Shown here: piece after piece, positions 10,027 through 18,022 of the stretch
Layout of the letters: every line of letters begins with the position of its first letter
Position numbering within the stretch: position 1 is the stretch's first letter
Assembly (NCBI RefSeq): GCF_012033695.1
Contig: NZ_JAAVJI010000003.1
Span: 124,001-188,000, forward strand
Reading direction: 5' to 3'
DNA length: 64,000 nt
Source of the DNA: Pseudomonas quercus
Lineage (GTDB): Bacteria; Pseudomonadota; Gammaproteobacteria; Pseudomonadales; Pseudomonadaceae
The notes under the pieces: model-generated
Databases searched by the model: none
What the model saw: the letters and a program-made list of their open reading frames with translations, nothing else
Told to the model about the DNA's origin: nothing
Made by a program: the position numbers and the translations under genes

Positions 10027-10770
10027 CTATTTGGGCTTGCGCTGGCGCAGGGCTTCGAACAGGCACACGCCAGTGGCTACCGAAACGTTCAAGCTGCTCA
10101 CGCTGCCGGCCATGGGCAGTTTTACCAGGTGATCGCAATGCTCGCGGGTAAGCCGGCGCATGCCTTTGCCTTCAGCCCCCATCACCAGCACCAACGGGCC
10201 CGTAAGGTCCTGCTGGTAGATCTCCTTCTCGGCTTCGCCAGCGGTGCCTACAATCCATAGCCCACGCTGCTGGAGCTTTTCCAGGCTGCGGGCCAGGTTA
10301 GTGACCGCCACCAGAGGCATGGTTTCAGCCGCACCGCAGGCCACTTTGCGCACCACAGGTGTCAGGGTGGCGGCTTTGTCCTTAGGAATGATCACCGCCA
10401 ATGCTCCAGCAGCGTCTGCGGTACGCAGGCAAGCGCCCAGGTTATGAGGATCGGTCACGCCATCGAGCACCAGCAGCAAAGGCGCACCTTCATGGCGGTC
10501 CAGCAGCTCTTCGAGCATGGCTTCGCCCCATACTTGGCTAGGGCTCACATCCGCGACTACACCCTGGTGGACGCCTTCGACCCAAGCATCCAGTTCCCTG
10601 CGCTCTGCAGCACCGACAGCAACCCGGTGCTCGCCTGCCAGCTGCAACAACGCCTGGAGGCGAGGCTCACTGCGCCCCTCGGACAGCCAGATCTGCTTGA
10701 CCCGGCGCGGATGGTGGCGCAACAACGCTTCTACGGCATGCACGCCATAGATCTTTTCCAGCTGACTCAT
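10027..10770 (-). CDS. rlmB: 23S rRNA (guanosine-2'-O-)-methyltransferase RlmB
   Basis: A 247-residue SpoU-type methyltransferase. The N-terminal ~75 residues form the RNA-binding domain (YGVHAVEALLRHHP); the C-terminal knotted SPOUT domain carries the three motifs NLGACLRTADAAG, VMGAEGKGMRRL and the SSLNVSVATGVCLFE end. RlmB methylates the ribose of G2251 in the peptidyl-transferase P-loop. Its ATG overlaps the rnr stop by 4 bases (ATGA), so the two are translationally coupled, a pairing also seen in E. coli. Confidence 0.96.
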   Translation of the reverse strand: MSQLEKIYGVHAVEALLRHHPRRVKQIWLSEGRSEPRLQALLQLAGEHRVAVGAAERRELDAWVEGVHQGVVADVSPSQVWGEAMLEELLDRHEGAPLLLVLDGVTDPHNLGACLRTADAAGALAVIIPKDKAATLTPVVRKVACGAAETMPLVAVTNLARSLEKLQQRGLWIVGTAGEAEKEIYQQDLTGPLVLVMGAEGKGMRRLTREHCDHLVKLPMAGSVSSLNVSVATGVCLFEALRQRKPK

Positions 10771-13394
10771 GTGTTTGCCTTGGGCTTGCGCGAGCCGTTT
10801 TTCGATGGCCCTTTACGGTGCTTGGAGGGCTTGGTGCTGTCGGTTTTCCCCGAACTGTGCCGAGCATCGCTCATCAGTGCCTGCTTCATTTCACGGCTCT
10901 TGCGCACTTCGGCGTTGTTGGCCGTGGCATGGGAAGCACGATAGGCTTCATCGACTGCCGGGTCTTTTCCAGCCTTGCGCTTGCGAGGTTTGCTTAAAGG
11001 CGCAGCGGCTTCTTCCTGGGCGGGTTCGGCTTTACGGCTGCGGGCGGCCGGCGCCGGAGATGTGGCCGGCTCCGTCGCATGGGTAGTAGTTTTACGTGAC
11101 TTGCGCGTGACGCTATCGCCGCCCCTGGTGCTGCCTTTTTCGGCTTGCTTGTCTGCCAGCTCGAAGTCGATCTTGCGCTCATCCAGGTCGACACGCATGA
11201 CACGCACTTGCACCGTGTCACCCAAGCGGAAACTGCGACCCGTACGCTCACCCGTCAGGCGGTGATGCACTTGGTCATAGTGATAGTAATCACCTGGCAG
11301 CGCCGTCACATGCACAAGGCCCTCAACGTAAATGTCGGTCAGGGACACAAACAGACCAAAGCCGGTGGTGGCGGTAATGATGCCGGGGAACACCTCACCC
11401 ACACGGTCTTTCATAAACTCGCACTTGAGCCAGTTCACCACATCACGGGTGGCTTCGTCGGCACGGCGCTCTGTCATGGAACACTGCTCGCCCAGTTGCT
11501 CCAGCGCCCCTTCATCGTAGGGGTAGAGGCGCGCCTTAGGCATCGCAGCGGCACCCGCCCGTACCACATGAGGCGTTTCACGCTTGGAGCGGATCACGCT
11601 GCGGATGGCTCGGTGGGTGAGCAGGTCCGGGTAGCGGCGGATGGGAGAAGTGAAATGCGTGTACGCCGGGTAGTTCAAGCCAAAGTGGCCATTGTTGTCC
11701 GAGGTATAGACCGCCTGGCTCAAGGAACGCAGCATCACCGTCTGGATCAGCTGGAAATCCGGACGGTCCTTGATATGTTCCAATAATGCCTTGTAGTCCT
11801 TCGGGCTGGGCCCCTCCTTACCTTTGTGCAACGACAGGCCCAGTTCACCGAGGAAGGCCTGGAGCTTCTCCAGCCGCTCGGGTGGCGGGCCGTCATGCAC
11901 ACGGTACAGGGCGGGTATCTCATGCTTCATGAGAAATTCGGCCGTGGCCACGTTGGCGGCTAGCATGCACTCTTCGATCAGCTTATGAGCGTCATTGCGG
12001 GTAGTCGGCTTGATCTCCGCAATCTTGCGCTCGCTACCGAACACAATGCGTGTTTCCTGGGTTTCGAAATCGATCGCACCCCGTACTTGACGCGCAGCGG
12101 ACAACACCTGATACAGCGCATAGAGCTGCTTAAGGTGCGGCAATACTTCGCCATACTCGCTGCGCAACGCCTTGGCTTCCGCACTGCGTGCATGCTCAAG
12201 CATGGTGCTGACCTTGTTGTAGGTCAGGCGCGCATGGGAATGGATGACCGCCTCGTAGAACTTGTAGTCGACCATCTGCCCACTCTTGGACATGGTCATT
12301 TCGCACACCATGGCCAGGCGATCCACGTGCGGGTTCAAGGAACACAGGCCGTTGGACAGCTCTTCAGGCAACATGGGGATAACGCGCTCGGGGAAATACA
12401 CCGAGTTCCCACGTACCTGGGCCTCTGCATCCAGCGCGGAATCCACCTTCACATAGCTGGATACGTCAGCGATGGCCACGTACAGGCGCCAGCCGCCGGA
12501 GAACAGCTTGATCCGCCCTGTGGGCTCGCAGTACACCGCGTCGTCGAAATCGCGGGCGTCTTCACCGTCGATGGTGACGAATGGCAAATGCCGCAGGTCC
12601 ACACGGTTAAGCTTGTGCTTCTCCTCCACCTCAGGCTTGAGCTTGGCCGCTTCCTTCTCGACAGCCTCTGGCCACACGTTGGGAATGTCGTAGCTACGCA
12701 GCGCTACGTCGATTTCCATGCCGGGCGCCATGTAGTTGCCCAGTACTTCGATCACATCGCCCTGAGGCTGGAAGCGTGCAGTCGGCCAATGGGTAATCTT
12801 GATTTCCACGAACTGGCCAACCTTCGCACCGCCATTGCGGCCCGGTGTAACCAGGACTTCCTGCTGCACCTTGGGGTTGTCGGCCTGAACGAAGCCAATG
12901 CCACCTTCCTCGAAGTACCGGCCCACGATGCTTTCATGGGCACGGCTGACCACTTCAACCAAGGCCCCTTCGCGGCGGCCACGGCGGTCCAGCCCCGACA
13001 CACGGGCTAAGGCACGGTCGCCGTCGAACACCAGTCGCATTTGTGCAGGGCTGAGGAACAGATCGTCACTGCCGTCATCCGGCACCAAAAACCCGAACCC
13101 GTCGCGGTGGCCACTTACCCGGCCGGCGATAAGGTCGAGTTTGTCTACGGGGGCATACGTGCCCCGGCGCGTATAGATAAGCTGGGCGTCGCGCTCCATG
13201 GCCCGAAGGCGGCGGCGCAGGGCTTCAATCTGGTCTTCAGTCCCCAGGCCGAACTCCTCCACCAGCTGCTCACGGCTTGCTGGAGAACCACGCTCGGCGA
13301 GGTGGTGCAGGATCAGTTCACGGCTGGGAATAGGATTTTCGTATTTTTCCGCTTCACGAGCGGCCTCGGGATCGAGGGACTGCCAATCGGCCAT
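10767..13394 (-). CDS. rnr: Ribonuclease R
   Basis: A 3'-5' exoribonuclease of 875 residues when started at MADWQSLDPEAAREAEKY; an in-frame extension of 23 residues upstream looks non-coding, and AAGGTG precedes this ATG. Order: winged-helix domain (~20-85), two cold-shock domains, the RNB catalytic domain with DGEDARDFDDAV (the Asp residues bind magnesium), an S1 domain (FPGIITATTGFGLFVSL), and a ~110-residue Lys/Arg/Ser-rich tail. It degrades structured RNA and takes part in rRNA and tmRNA quality control. Coupled to rlmB by a 4-base overlap. Confidence 0.96.
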   Translation of the reverse strand: MADWQSLDPEAAREAEKYENPIPSRELILHHLAERGSPASREQLVEEFGLGTEDQIEALRRRLRAMERDAQLIYTRRGTYAPVDKLDLIAGRVSGHRDGFGFLVPDDGSDDLFLSPAQMRLVFDGDRALARVSGLDRRGRREGALVEVVSRAHESIVGRYFEEGGIGFVQADNPKVQQEVLVTPGRNGGAKVGQFVEIKITHWPTARFQPQGDVIEVLGNYMAPGMEIDVALRSYDIPNVWPEAVEKEAAKLKPEVEEKHKLNRVDLRHLPFVTIDGEDARDFDDAVYCEPTGRIKLFSGGWRLYVAIADVSSYVKVDSALDAEAQVRGNSVYFPERVIPMLPEELSNGLCSLNPHVDRLAMVCEMTMSKSGQMVDYKFYEAVIHSHARLTYNKVSTMLEHARSAEAKALRSEYGEVLPHLKQLYALYQVLSAARQVRGAIDFETQETRIVFGSERKIAEIKPTTRNDAHKLIEECMLAANVATAEFLMKHEIPALYRVHDGPPPERLEKLQAFLGELGLSLHKGKEGPSPKDYKALLEHIKDRPDFQLIQTVMLRSLSQAVYTSDNNGHFGLNYPAYTHFTSPIRRYPDLLTHRAIRSVIRSKRETPHVVRAGAAAMPKARLYPYDEGALEQLGEQCSMTERRADEATRDVVNWLKCEFMKDRVGEVFPGIITATTGFGLFVSLTDIYVEGLVHVTALPGDYYHYDQVHHRLTGERTGRSFRLGDTVQVRVMRVDLDERKIDFELADKQAEKGSTRGGDSVTRKSRKTTTHATEPATSPAPAARSRKAEPAQEEAAAPLSKPRKRKAGKDPAVDEAYRASHATANNAEVRKSREMKQALMSDARHSSGKTDSTKPSKHRKGPSKNGSRKPKANT

Positions 13395-13545
13395 TAGAGA
13401 GTGTTCACCTTGTGTGATATGCAAGTTAGTTTGGCATACCCCTGTTAAAACGGGAAATTCCAACGCCGCATCAAGATATCCAGGCCACCGGCGCGACGCA
13501 GATTACGATGCCGGTAGGCGGCCGAAATATTTTTGCAGTCAGGGG

Positions 13546-13574
13546 TTTACACTGCAATATGGCGACCGTATAGT
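13546..13574 (+). promoter_or_regulatory. Promoter of first tRNA-Leu gene
   Basis: TTTACA (13546-13551) and TATAGT (13569-13574) with a 17-base spacer, followed by GCGCGCC, a GC-rich discriminator typical of stringently controlled stable-RNA promoters. The -10 and discriminator with downstream CATCGACGAC are repeated exactly before the second tRNA gene. Confidence 0.85.
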
Positions 13575-13605
13575 GCGCGCCATCGACGACGCAAGTAGTC
13601 GATTT

Positions 13606-13692
13606 GCCCAGATGGTGAAATTGGTAGACACGCCAGCTTCAGGTGTTGGTGGCCTTACGGCCGTGGAAGTTCGAGTCTTCTTCTGGGCACCA
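13606..13692 (+). tRNA. tRNA-Leu (anticodon CAG), copy 1
   Basis: 87 bases including the encoded CCA. Acceptor GCCCAGA pairs with TCTGGGC; anticodon stem CCAGC/GTTGG encloses loop TTCAGGT, giving anticodon CAG; a long variable arm (GGCC-ttac-GGCC) marks a class II tRNA; the T loop is TTCGAGT. It decodes CUG, the main leucine codon in GC-rich pseudomonads. It has its own promoter and terminator. Confidence 0.97.
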
Positions 13693-13730
13693 TCTTCAAA
13701 CGCGAGACTACCTGAGTCTCTTGCGTTCCA

Positions 13731-13757
13731 AAAGCCCGCGAAAGCGGGCTTTTGCAT
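13731..13757 (+). terminator. Intrinsic terminator after tRNA-Leu copy 1
   Basis: AAAGCCCGC-gaaa-GCGGGCTTTT (13731-13753): a GC-rich stem with a tetraloop followed by a T-rich run. A further hairpin GAGACT/AGTCTC (about 13704-13720) lies between it and the tRNA 3' end and may mark RNA processing. Confidence 0.85.
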
Positions 13758-13804
13758 TTCTGCCACTTCTGCATCACCCTCCTCGATTTTTTTCTGGCAG
13801 AGGC

Positions 13805-13833
13805 TTTACAGCGCCAGGGGACCGCCGTATAGT
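13805..13833 (+). promoter_or_regulatory. Promoter of second tRNA-Leu gene
   Basis: TTTACA (13805-13810) and TATAGT (13828-13833) with a 17-base spacer and the same GCGCGCC discriminator as the first unit. The spacer sequence differs while the core elements are kept. Confidence 0.85.
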
Positions 13834-13864
13834 GCGCGCCATCGACGACGCCAGTCTTCGATAA

Positions 13865-13951
13865 GCCCAGGTGGTGAAATTGGTAGACACGCCAGCTTCA
13901 GGTGTTGGTGGCTTTACGGCCGTGGAAGTTCGAGTCTTCTCCTGGGCACCA
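13865..13951 (+). tRNA. tRNA-Leu (anticodon CAG), copy 2
   Basis: 87 bases including CCA, same anticodon loop TTCAGGT. It differs from copy 1 at three sites: the last acceptor pair is G-C instead of A-U (a compensated double change) and one variable-arm base is T instead of C, which keeps a G-U pair. Both copies should be functional. Confidence 0.97.
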
Positions 13952-13976
13952 AATCAAAGCGGTAACGCTGCAAAAG

Positions 13977-14001
13977 AGCCTGCTCAATAGCAGGCTTTTT
14001 T
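13977..14001 (+). terminator. Intrinsic terminator after tRNA-Leu copy 2
   Basis: AGCCTGCT-caat-AGCAGGCT (13977-13996) followed by a run of six T. It ends the tRNA unit 40 bases before the 3' end of the convergent island gene. Confidence 0.9.
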
Positions 14002-14041
14002 GTGCGCGTTAAGAAAGTAGACGCGCCATACCTGAAGCCAC

Positions 14042-15400
14042 TCACACCTGTGATGCGGTTTCGCCTGCTAGCTTGGCGCTTTGACGGCTGCCCTGCCCTG
14101 GCTCACTGATAGGCCGCATTCCAAGCACCTCAACGTTCGACACTGACACTTTGCTTTGCCCAAAAGGCTGAGGCAGTGCGCCGGCTACGAAAGGCACATA
14201 AATCATAAAATAGGCCAACCCCACCAGTAACGGCTGCAACCGTGCACTGGTCTGTTCGTCACCCAGAATCTGGGCGTGAAGGGCCAACGCAAGTACCATA
14301 TTAATGACGTTGAGGGCGCACATGCGTAAAGCGGCAGGCCCTGTAAGCTTATCGAGCAGCGCTTGGGTATCTGGGCATGGCTCATACGTGCTGACAATAG
14401 CCAGGGTGCCGCCATCCTGGGTGCCGCAAAGCGCATTGAGGTAGGGCAGCAGCGTATCGTCGCTTACTGCATGCAGCGCCGTTCTAGATGCCATGCTGCT
14501 TACCCGCGTGAATAGCGCAGCCAGCGGGTCTGAAATGTTCAGCGTCTGCTCCATGAATCCGCCCAGGTAATCAAGCGCGCCGCCCAGAATGCCATAGCCC
14601 AGCCCTGCCGCAGTGGAACATCCCAGATGTAGAGCGTCGACGTTGTCAGGCAATTGCCATAGCAGGTTTAGCGAATCACGTAGCCCGCAATACAGCACCG
14701 TCCCGGTTAATACAGGCATCATGGATTCGTGCAGGTCGGCCTGTACCAACCAGGCTGCAAGGCTCAGGCTGGTGATCCCCAGTGCAAAGCGGCCCGCCCT
14801 GTTGTGCCAGTTGGCATTGTCATGCCGCTCGGCTCGCAACCAGCCTGCCAGGTTCAATGCCGGGCCTACGAGGCTGCTGATAATCGCCAGCGCACGACCG
14901 CTGCTCGGTTCCAGGGTCGCCTGCCTTAGCCCTTCGGCCGCCAGCTCGCGTAGAGCAACAGCGAACAGCGTAATCAGGCCGCTGCGGCGAGCAACAGCAG
15001 TGACATTGCTTAAATGCTGCTTGCACGCCTCCATAACGGCCTGTGCGCGATCAGCAGTCGGCACATCGGCATTTGCGTACAAACGAAGATTGTTGTCGAT
15101 AGCTAAGCATTCGGTGTGCATTTGTATAAAAGAAATGGCGCCTTGTGAAACGTTCGGCTGGTCTGAGAAGTTCTCTATCTGAGTTTGGCAAACGCTTGTC
15201 AGTTCTGGAGGGCACTGTTGAATAACCGTATTATTTCCAGAACCGCTAAGGAGCTCATTTGCATTTACTACGATCTCGCCGGGCGCTTCAGATGCGTTTG
15301 AACCAACAACCTGCTGCTGATTATTGCTACATACACCCTGTACTTGAGCAATATTAAGCACGCTTACCTGCTCCGCAGGCAAGAGGCGTTGCTTTAACAC
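14042..15400 (-). CDS. Unrecognised membrane-associated protein of the accessory island
   Basis: A 452-residue protein that I do not recognise. A stop codon lies directly before the GTG start (TGAGTG), with GGGGTG five bases upstream, so this start is likely. Residues 1-~125 are polar, Asn/Gln/Ser-rich, with several Cys; the remainder alternates hydrophobic helices (for example TLFAVALREL, IISSLVGPALNLAGWL, VINMVLALALHAQIL, GLAYFMIYVPFVAG) with short polar loops, suggesting about six to eight membrane or buried segments. There is no signal peptide. It is divergent from the next orphan gene and lies directly after the tRNA-Leu pair, an accessory position. It could be a secreted effector or toxin that inserts in membranes, but nothing proves that. 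Confidence 0.6.
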   Translation of the reverse strand: MLKQRLLPAEQVSVLNIAQVQGVCSNNQQQVVGSNASEAPGEIVVNANELLSGSGNNTVIQQCPPELTSVCQTQIENFSDQPNVSQGAISFIQMHTECLAIDNNLRLYANADVPTADRAQAVMEACKQHLSNVTAVARRSGLITLFAVALRELAAEGLRQATLEPSSGRALAIISSLVGPALNLAGWLRAERHDNANWHNRAGRFALGITSLSLAAWLVQADLHESMMPVLTGTVLYCGLRDSLNLLWQLPDNVDALHLGCSTAAGLGYGILGGALDYLGGFMEQTLNISDPLAALFTRVSSMASRTALHAVSDDTLLPYLNALCGTQDGGTLAIVSTYEPCPDTQALLDKLTGPAALRMCALNVINMVLALALHAQILGDEQTSARLQPLLVGLAYFMIYVPFVAGALPQPFGQSKVSVSNVEVLGMRPISEPGQGSRQSAKLAGETASQV

Positions 15401-15691
15401 TCACACCCCAATAACAAGAACCCACCAGCGCACCCATCGGTGCCATAGCAAATATCATTTTCTCAATGCTCCTCAACGGACAGGTTTTTATACGCGTGTG
15501 CTCATCGCTGGCTGCTGAAGACAGCATTGATTTCGCACCTCATCAAGCAAATGGTGCCTGCACAATGCACCACATTAGCTACCGTCAAAAAAATTTTAAG
15601 AGGGAAATGATTACCTAGGCATTTCTTCCAGCATCAGGCCGCGCCGAGTGCTATAACCATGCCAGGCAGCGGGGTGGGCATTTGATGAAAT
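15401..15691. other. Divergent intergenic region of the accessory island
   Basis: About 290 bases between two divergent unknown genes, AT-richer than the surroundings. No tRNA, repeat or consensus hrp box (GGAACC-type) was found on either strand. An A-rich patch (GTCAAAAAAATTTTAAG, near 15582-15600) is the most AT-rich part and is a plausible promoter zone, but no clear -35/-10 pair was assigned. Confidence 0.4.
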
Positions 15692-16846
15692 ATGCGGACG
15701 ATCCGCATGACGCTGCAAAAAATCACCGTACCGCTTTCAACCAAGGATCAAAGCAATGCAAACCCCATCGGACCGAACATGAAAATTCAACCACAGAACC
15801 AAATGCCTCATATATGCTCCACACCTAATGAAACGCCTAACCCTTCGACTACCTCGCCCCTTGCCACACTAAAAGCATCATCGAACCGTTCTTCCTTGAG
15901 TGGAAAGCCCGAGACCTGCAAGAAACCGCACAAGGAAAAAATTCACATCGGCATTACCATTACGGCCAGGTATACCACTGAAGAAGTTGCACCTCCGCAG
16001 TTCATAACTGATGACATAATAAGCGAGCCGCTTGAAGCAACCATAAAGAAATACGGTTTGATAATTTCCACTTATACAAACGGGCTGGACTTTCACACAC
16101 TCCTTAAAACGGAAGCGCTACCTAAATGGTTACAAACTCAAATCATAGGTGTCCATCATGACAACTACACACCTCTGGAAAAATTCAAAGCATTTGTTAA
16201 GGCGAGCCTAGCCAGCCCGCAAACTATCAGCCCAAAGTGGCGCTGGGAAACACTGACCGTATTGCGCCCTTATCGAAAATCCGCATCAACCAAAGCGTTT
16301 GAGATCGCTCGCGGAAAACTTTCAGAACAGCATGCAGATATAGATCGCTTCTTCCGAATTTTTGAATTTGAATGCGTGGACTTTTGCGAAACCATTGCTA
16401 AGATCAGGGCGCTATCCAAAGGCTACGAGTCGCTACTCTCTGACACCCCGATGGCAAAATCCAAGGCTTTCGAGTGTTTAGCGTCTCCAAATGACAGGAG
16501 CATATTAGAAAGCGCCGAACGGTTGTTCAGAGGCTCGACTTCTCGAAGATCAACCAAGGCAATGGTGCGGGAAAATAAAAAAGATCTAAAGACCTTGCCT
16601 TGTTCTGACGAAAGACCCCTTCGAAGCACACCTTTTACAGCTGCTAACGACGCGGTAGCACTTAGTAAGGCCTACACTCTGCTCATTGCTGAATTATCAG
16701 GCGCAAATGTACCTGAAAACCCGTGTACTGTTACGCTTGAAATGAAAAAATACCTTCAACTCTTGAGCCTGTCAAAGATAGCCCACTGTTTTGATATAAA
16801 AATCCGAAAAGAAATGCACCCCCCATTCACATCAGCGCCGGCCTAA
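15692..16846 (+). CDS. Unrecognised protein with effector-like N terminus
   Basis: Up to 384 residues; not recognised. The first ~80 residues are rich in Ser, Thr, Pro, Asn and Gln and poor in acidic residues, a composition typical of type III secretion signals, followed by a more compact Lys/Glu/Leu-rich body that looks helical and soluble. No membrane segment, signal peptide or catalytic motif was found. The start is uncertain: ATG 15692 has no clear ribosome-binding site; ATG 15707 and ATG 15779 (MKIQPQNQ) are alternatives. A strong AAGGA at 15742-15746 serves instead a short frame (15756-15782) that overlaps ATG 15779 by ATGA. Base composition and codon use are AT-richer than the neighbours, so the gene was probably acquired. 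Confidence 0.55.
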   Translation: MRTIRMTLQKITVPLSTKDQSNANPIGPNMKIQPQNQMPHICSTPNETPNPSTTSPLATLKASSNRSSLSGKPETCKKPHKEKIHIGITITARYTTEEVAPPQFITDDIISEPLEATIKKYGLIISTYTNGLDFHTLLKTEALPKWLQTQIIGVHHDNYTPLEKFKAFVKASLASPQTISPKWRWETLTVLRPYRKSASTKAFEIARGKLSEQHADIDRFFRIFEFECVDFCETIAKIRALSKGYESLLSDTPMAKSKAFECLASPNDRSILESAERLFRGSTSRRSTKAMVRENKKDLKTLPCSDERPLRSTPFTAANDAVALSKAYTLLIAELSGANVPENPCTVTLEMKKYLQLLSLSKIAHCFDIKIRKEMHPPFTSAPA

Positions 16847-17011
16847 ATCAAGCTTGTTCATGAGGAGCGCCACTTACTATGCTGAAGCACTTGAAACAGA
16901 CCTTGGCCCGCCCCTTGGGTCGTCAGAGCCGCGATTCAAATACAGCCGCATACGAGAAGCGATCTCCTTTATACTTGGGTCCATTTTCAACCCTTAAGGA
17001 GATACGTTCGG

Positions 17012-18022
17012 ATGTCATTTCGAATTGCCTTTCTGCGCCTATGTGCCTTGCCCCTGTTGGCAATGTCGCTGTTCGCTGGCGCTGCACACGCGGCCGATGC
17101 CCCTGCGCTTACTCTGTACAACGGCCAGCACAAGGAACTGGGTGAAGCCATCGCAAAGGCGTTCGAAGCCAGTACCGGCATTCACGTCAACGTGCGCAAA
17201 GGGAGCAGCAACCAGCTGGCCAGCCAAATCATGGAGGAAGGCGATCGCTCGCCTGCCGACGTGATCTACAGCGAAGAGTCCCCGCCTCTTAACGCCCTGG
17301 GCGAAAAAGGCTTTCTGGCCGTTACCGATAAAAGCACCCTGGACGCTCTACCCGCCGATTATGTGGCCAAAGATGGCACCTGGATCGGCGTAACGGCACG
17401 GGTACGCGTGGTGGCCTTCAACCCTAGCCTGGTGGCCGAGAAAGACCTTCCTGCGTCGGTAATGGATTTTGCGCACTCGGACTGGAACGGCAAGATTGGC
17501 TTCGTGCCCACCAGCGGCGCGTTCCAGGAACAGGCGGTTGCCGTGCTGCGGCTCAAGGGCGAAGACGCTGCCGAAGAATGGCTCACTGGGCTCAAGGCGT
17601 ACGGCAAAACCTACGCCAACAACATGGTTGCCATCAAAGCGGTAGAAAACGGCGAAATCGCTGCCGTACTGGTCAACAACTATTATTGGTACGCGCTCAA
17701 ACGCGAGAAAGGCAACCTCAAGTCGCAGCTGTATTACTTCAAGAACAAGGACCCAGGCGCCCTTGTGAGTATTTCCAGTGCTGCCGTGGTGAAAGCCAGC
17801 AAACACCCCAAGGAAGCCCAGCAACTGCTGGCCTGGATGACCAGTGAGGAAGGCCAGCGGGTGATCACGCGCGCTCAGGCTGAGTACCCGCTGCGCAAGG
17901 GCATGGTGTCCGACCAGGGCTTGAAGCCTTTCGAGGAGCTGGAAGCACCGGACATTACGCCCGCCGATATCGGCAATGCCGAGGAGGCCCTGGACCTTGA
18001 ACGCGATGTTGGTCTGAACTGA
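17012..18022 (+). CDS. fbpA: Iron(III) ABC transporter substrate-binding protein (FbpA/HitA type)
   Basis: A 336-residue periplasmic binding protein with a signal peptide (hydrophobic core LCALPLLAMSLFAGA, cleavage near AHA-A at ~27). The mature start LTLYNGQHKELGEAIAKAF and the paired tyrosines Y224-Y225 (NNYYWYALK) are the usual ferric-ion ligands of FbpA-type transferrin-like proteins. AAGGAG precedes the ATG at good spacing, and a TATACT box lies ~37 bases upstream of it. No clear Fur box was seen. The stop overlaps the permease ATG by one base (TGATG). The gene is conserved next to rnr in P. putida. Confidence 0.9.
   Translation: MSFRIAFLRLCALPLLAMSLFAGAAHAADAPALTLYNGQHKELGEAIAKAFEASTGIHVNVRKGSSNQLASQIMEEGDRSPADVIYSEESPPLNALGEKGFLAVTDKSTLDALPADYVAKDGTWIGVTARVRVVAFNPSLVAEKDLPASVMDFAHSDWNGKIGFVPTSGAFQEQAVAVLRLKGEDAAEEWLTGLKAYGKTYANNMVAIKAVENGEIAAVLVNNYYWYALKREKGNLKSQLYYFKNKDPGALVSISSAAVVKASKHPKEAQQLLAWMTSEEGQRVITRAQAEYPLRKGMVSDQGLKPFEELEAPDITPADIGNAEEALDLERDVGLN

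Noticed and set aside
15401..15691. Possible hrp box upstream of the orphan genes
   Set aside because: No GGAACC-N15/16-CCAC pattern on either strand; secretion by a type III system stays speculative.
16900..17000. Possible right attachment site for the tRNA-Leu island
   Set aside because: No copy of the tRNA 3' end (GAGTCTTC...GGGCACCA) was found there, and no integrase is present in the window.
16940..17000. Fur box upstream of fbpA
   Set aside because: No match to the GATAATGATAATCATTATC pattern was seen; only a TATACT box with a poor -35.
16879..17145. Small 88-codon frame before fbpA
   Set aside because: It overlaps the fbpA signal-peptide region in another frame and has no conserved features.
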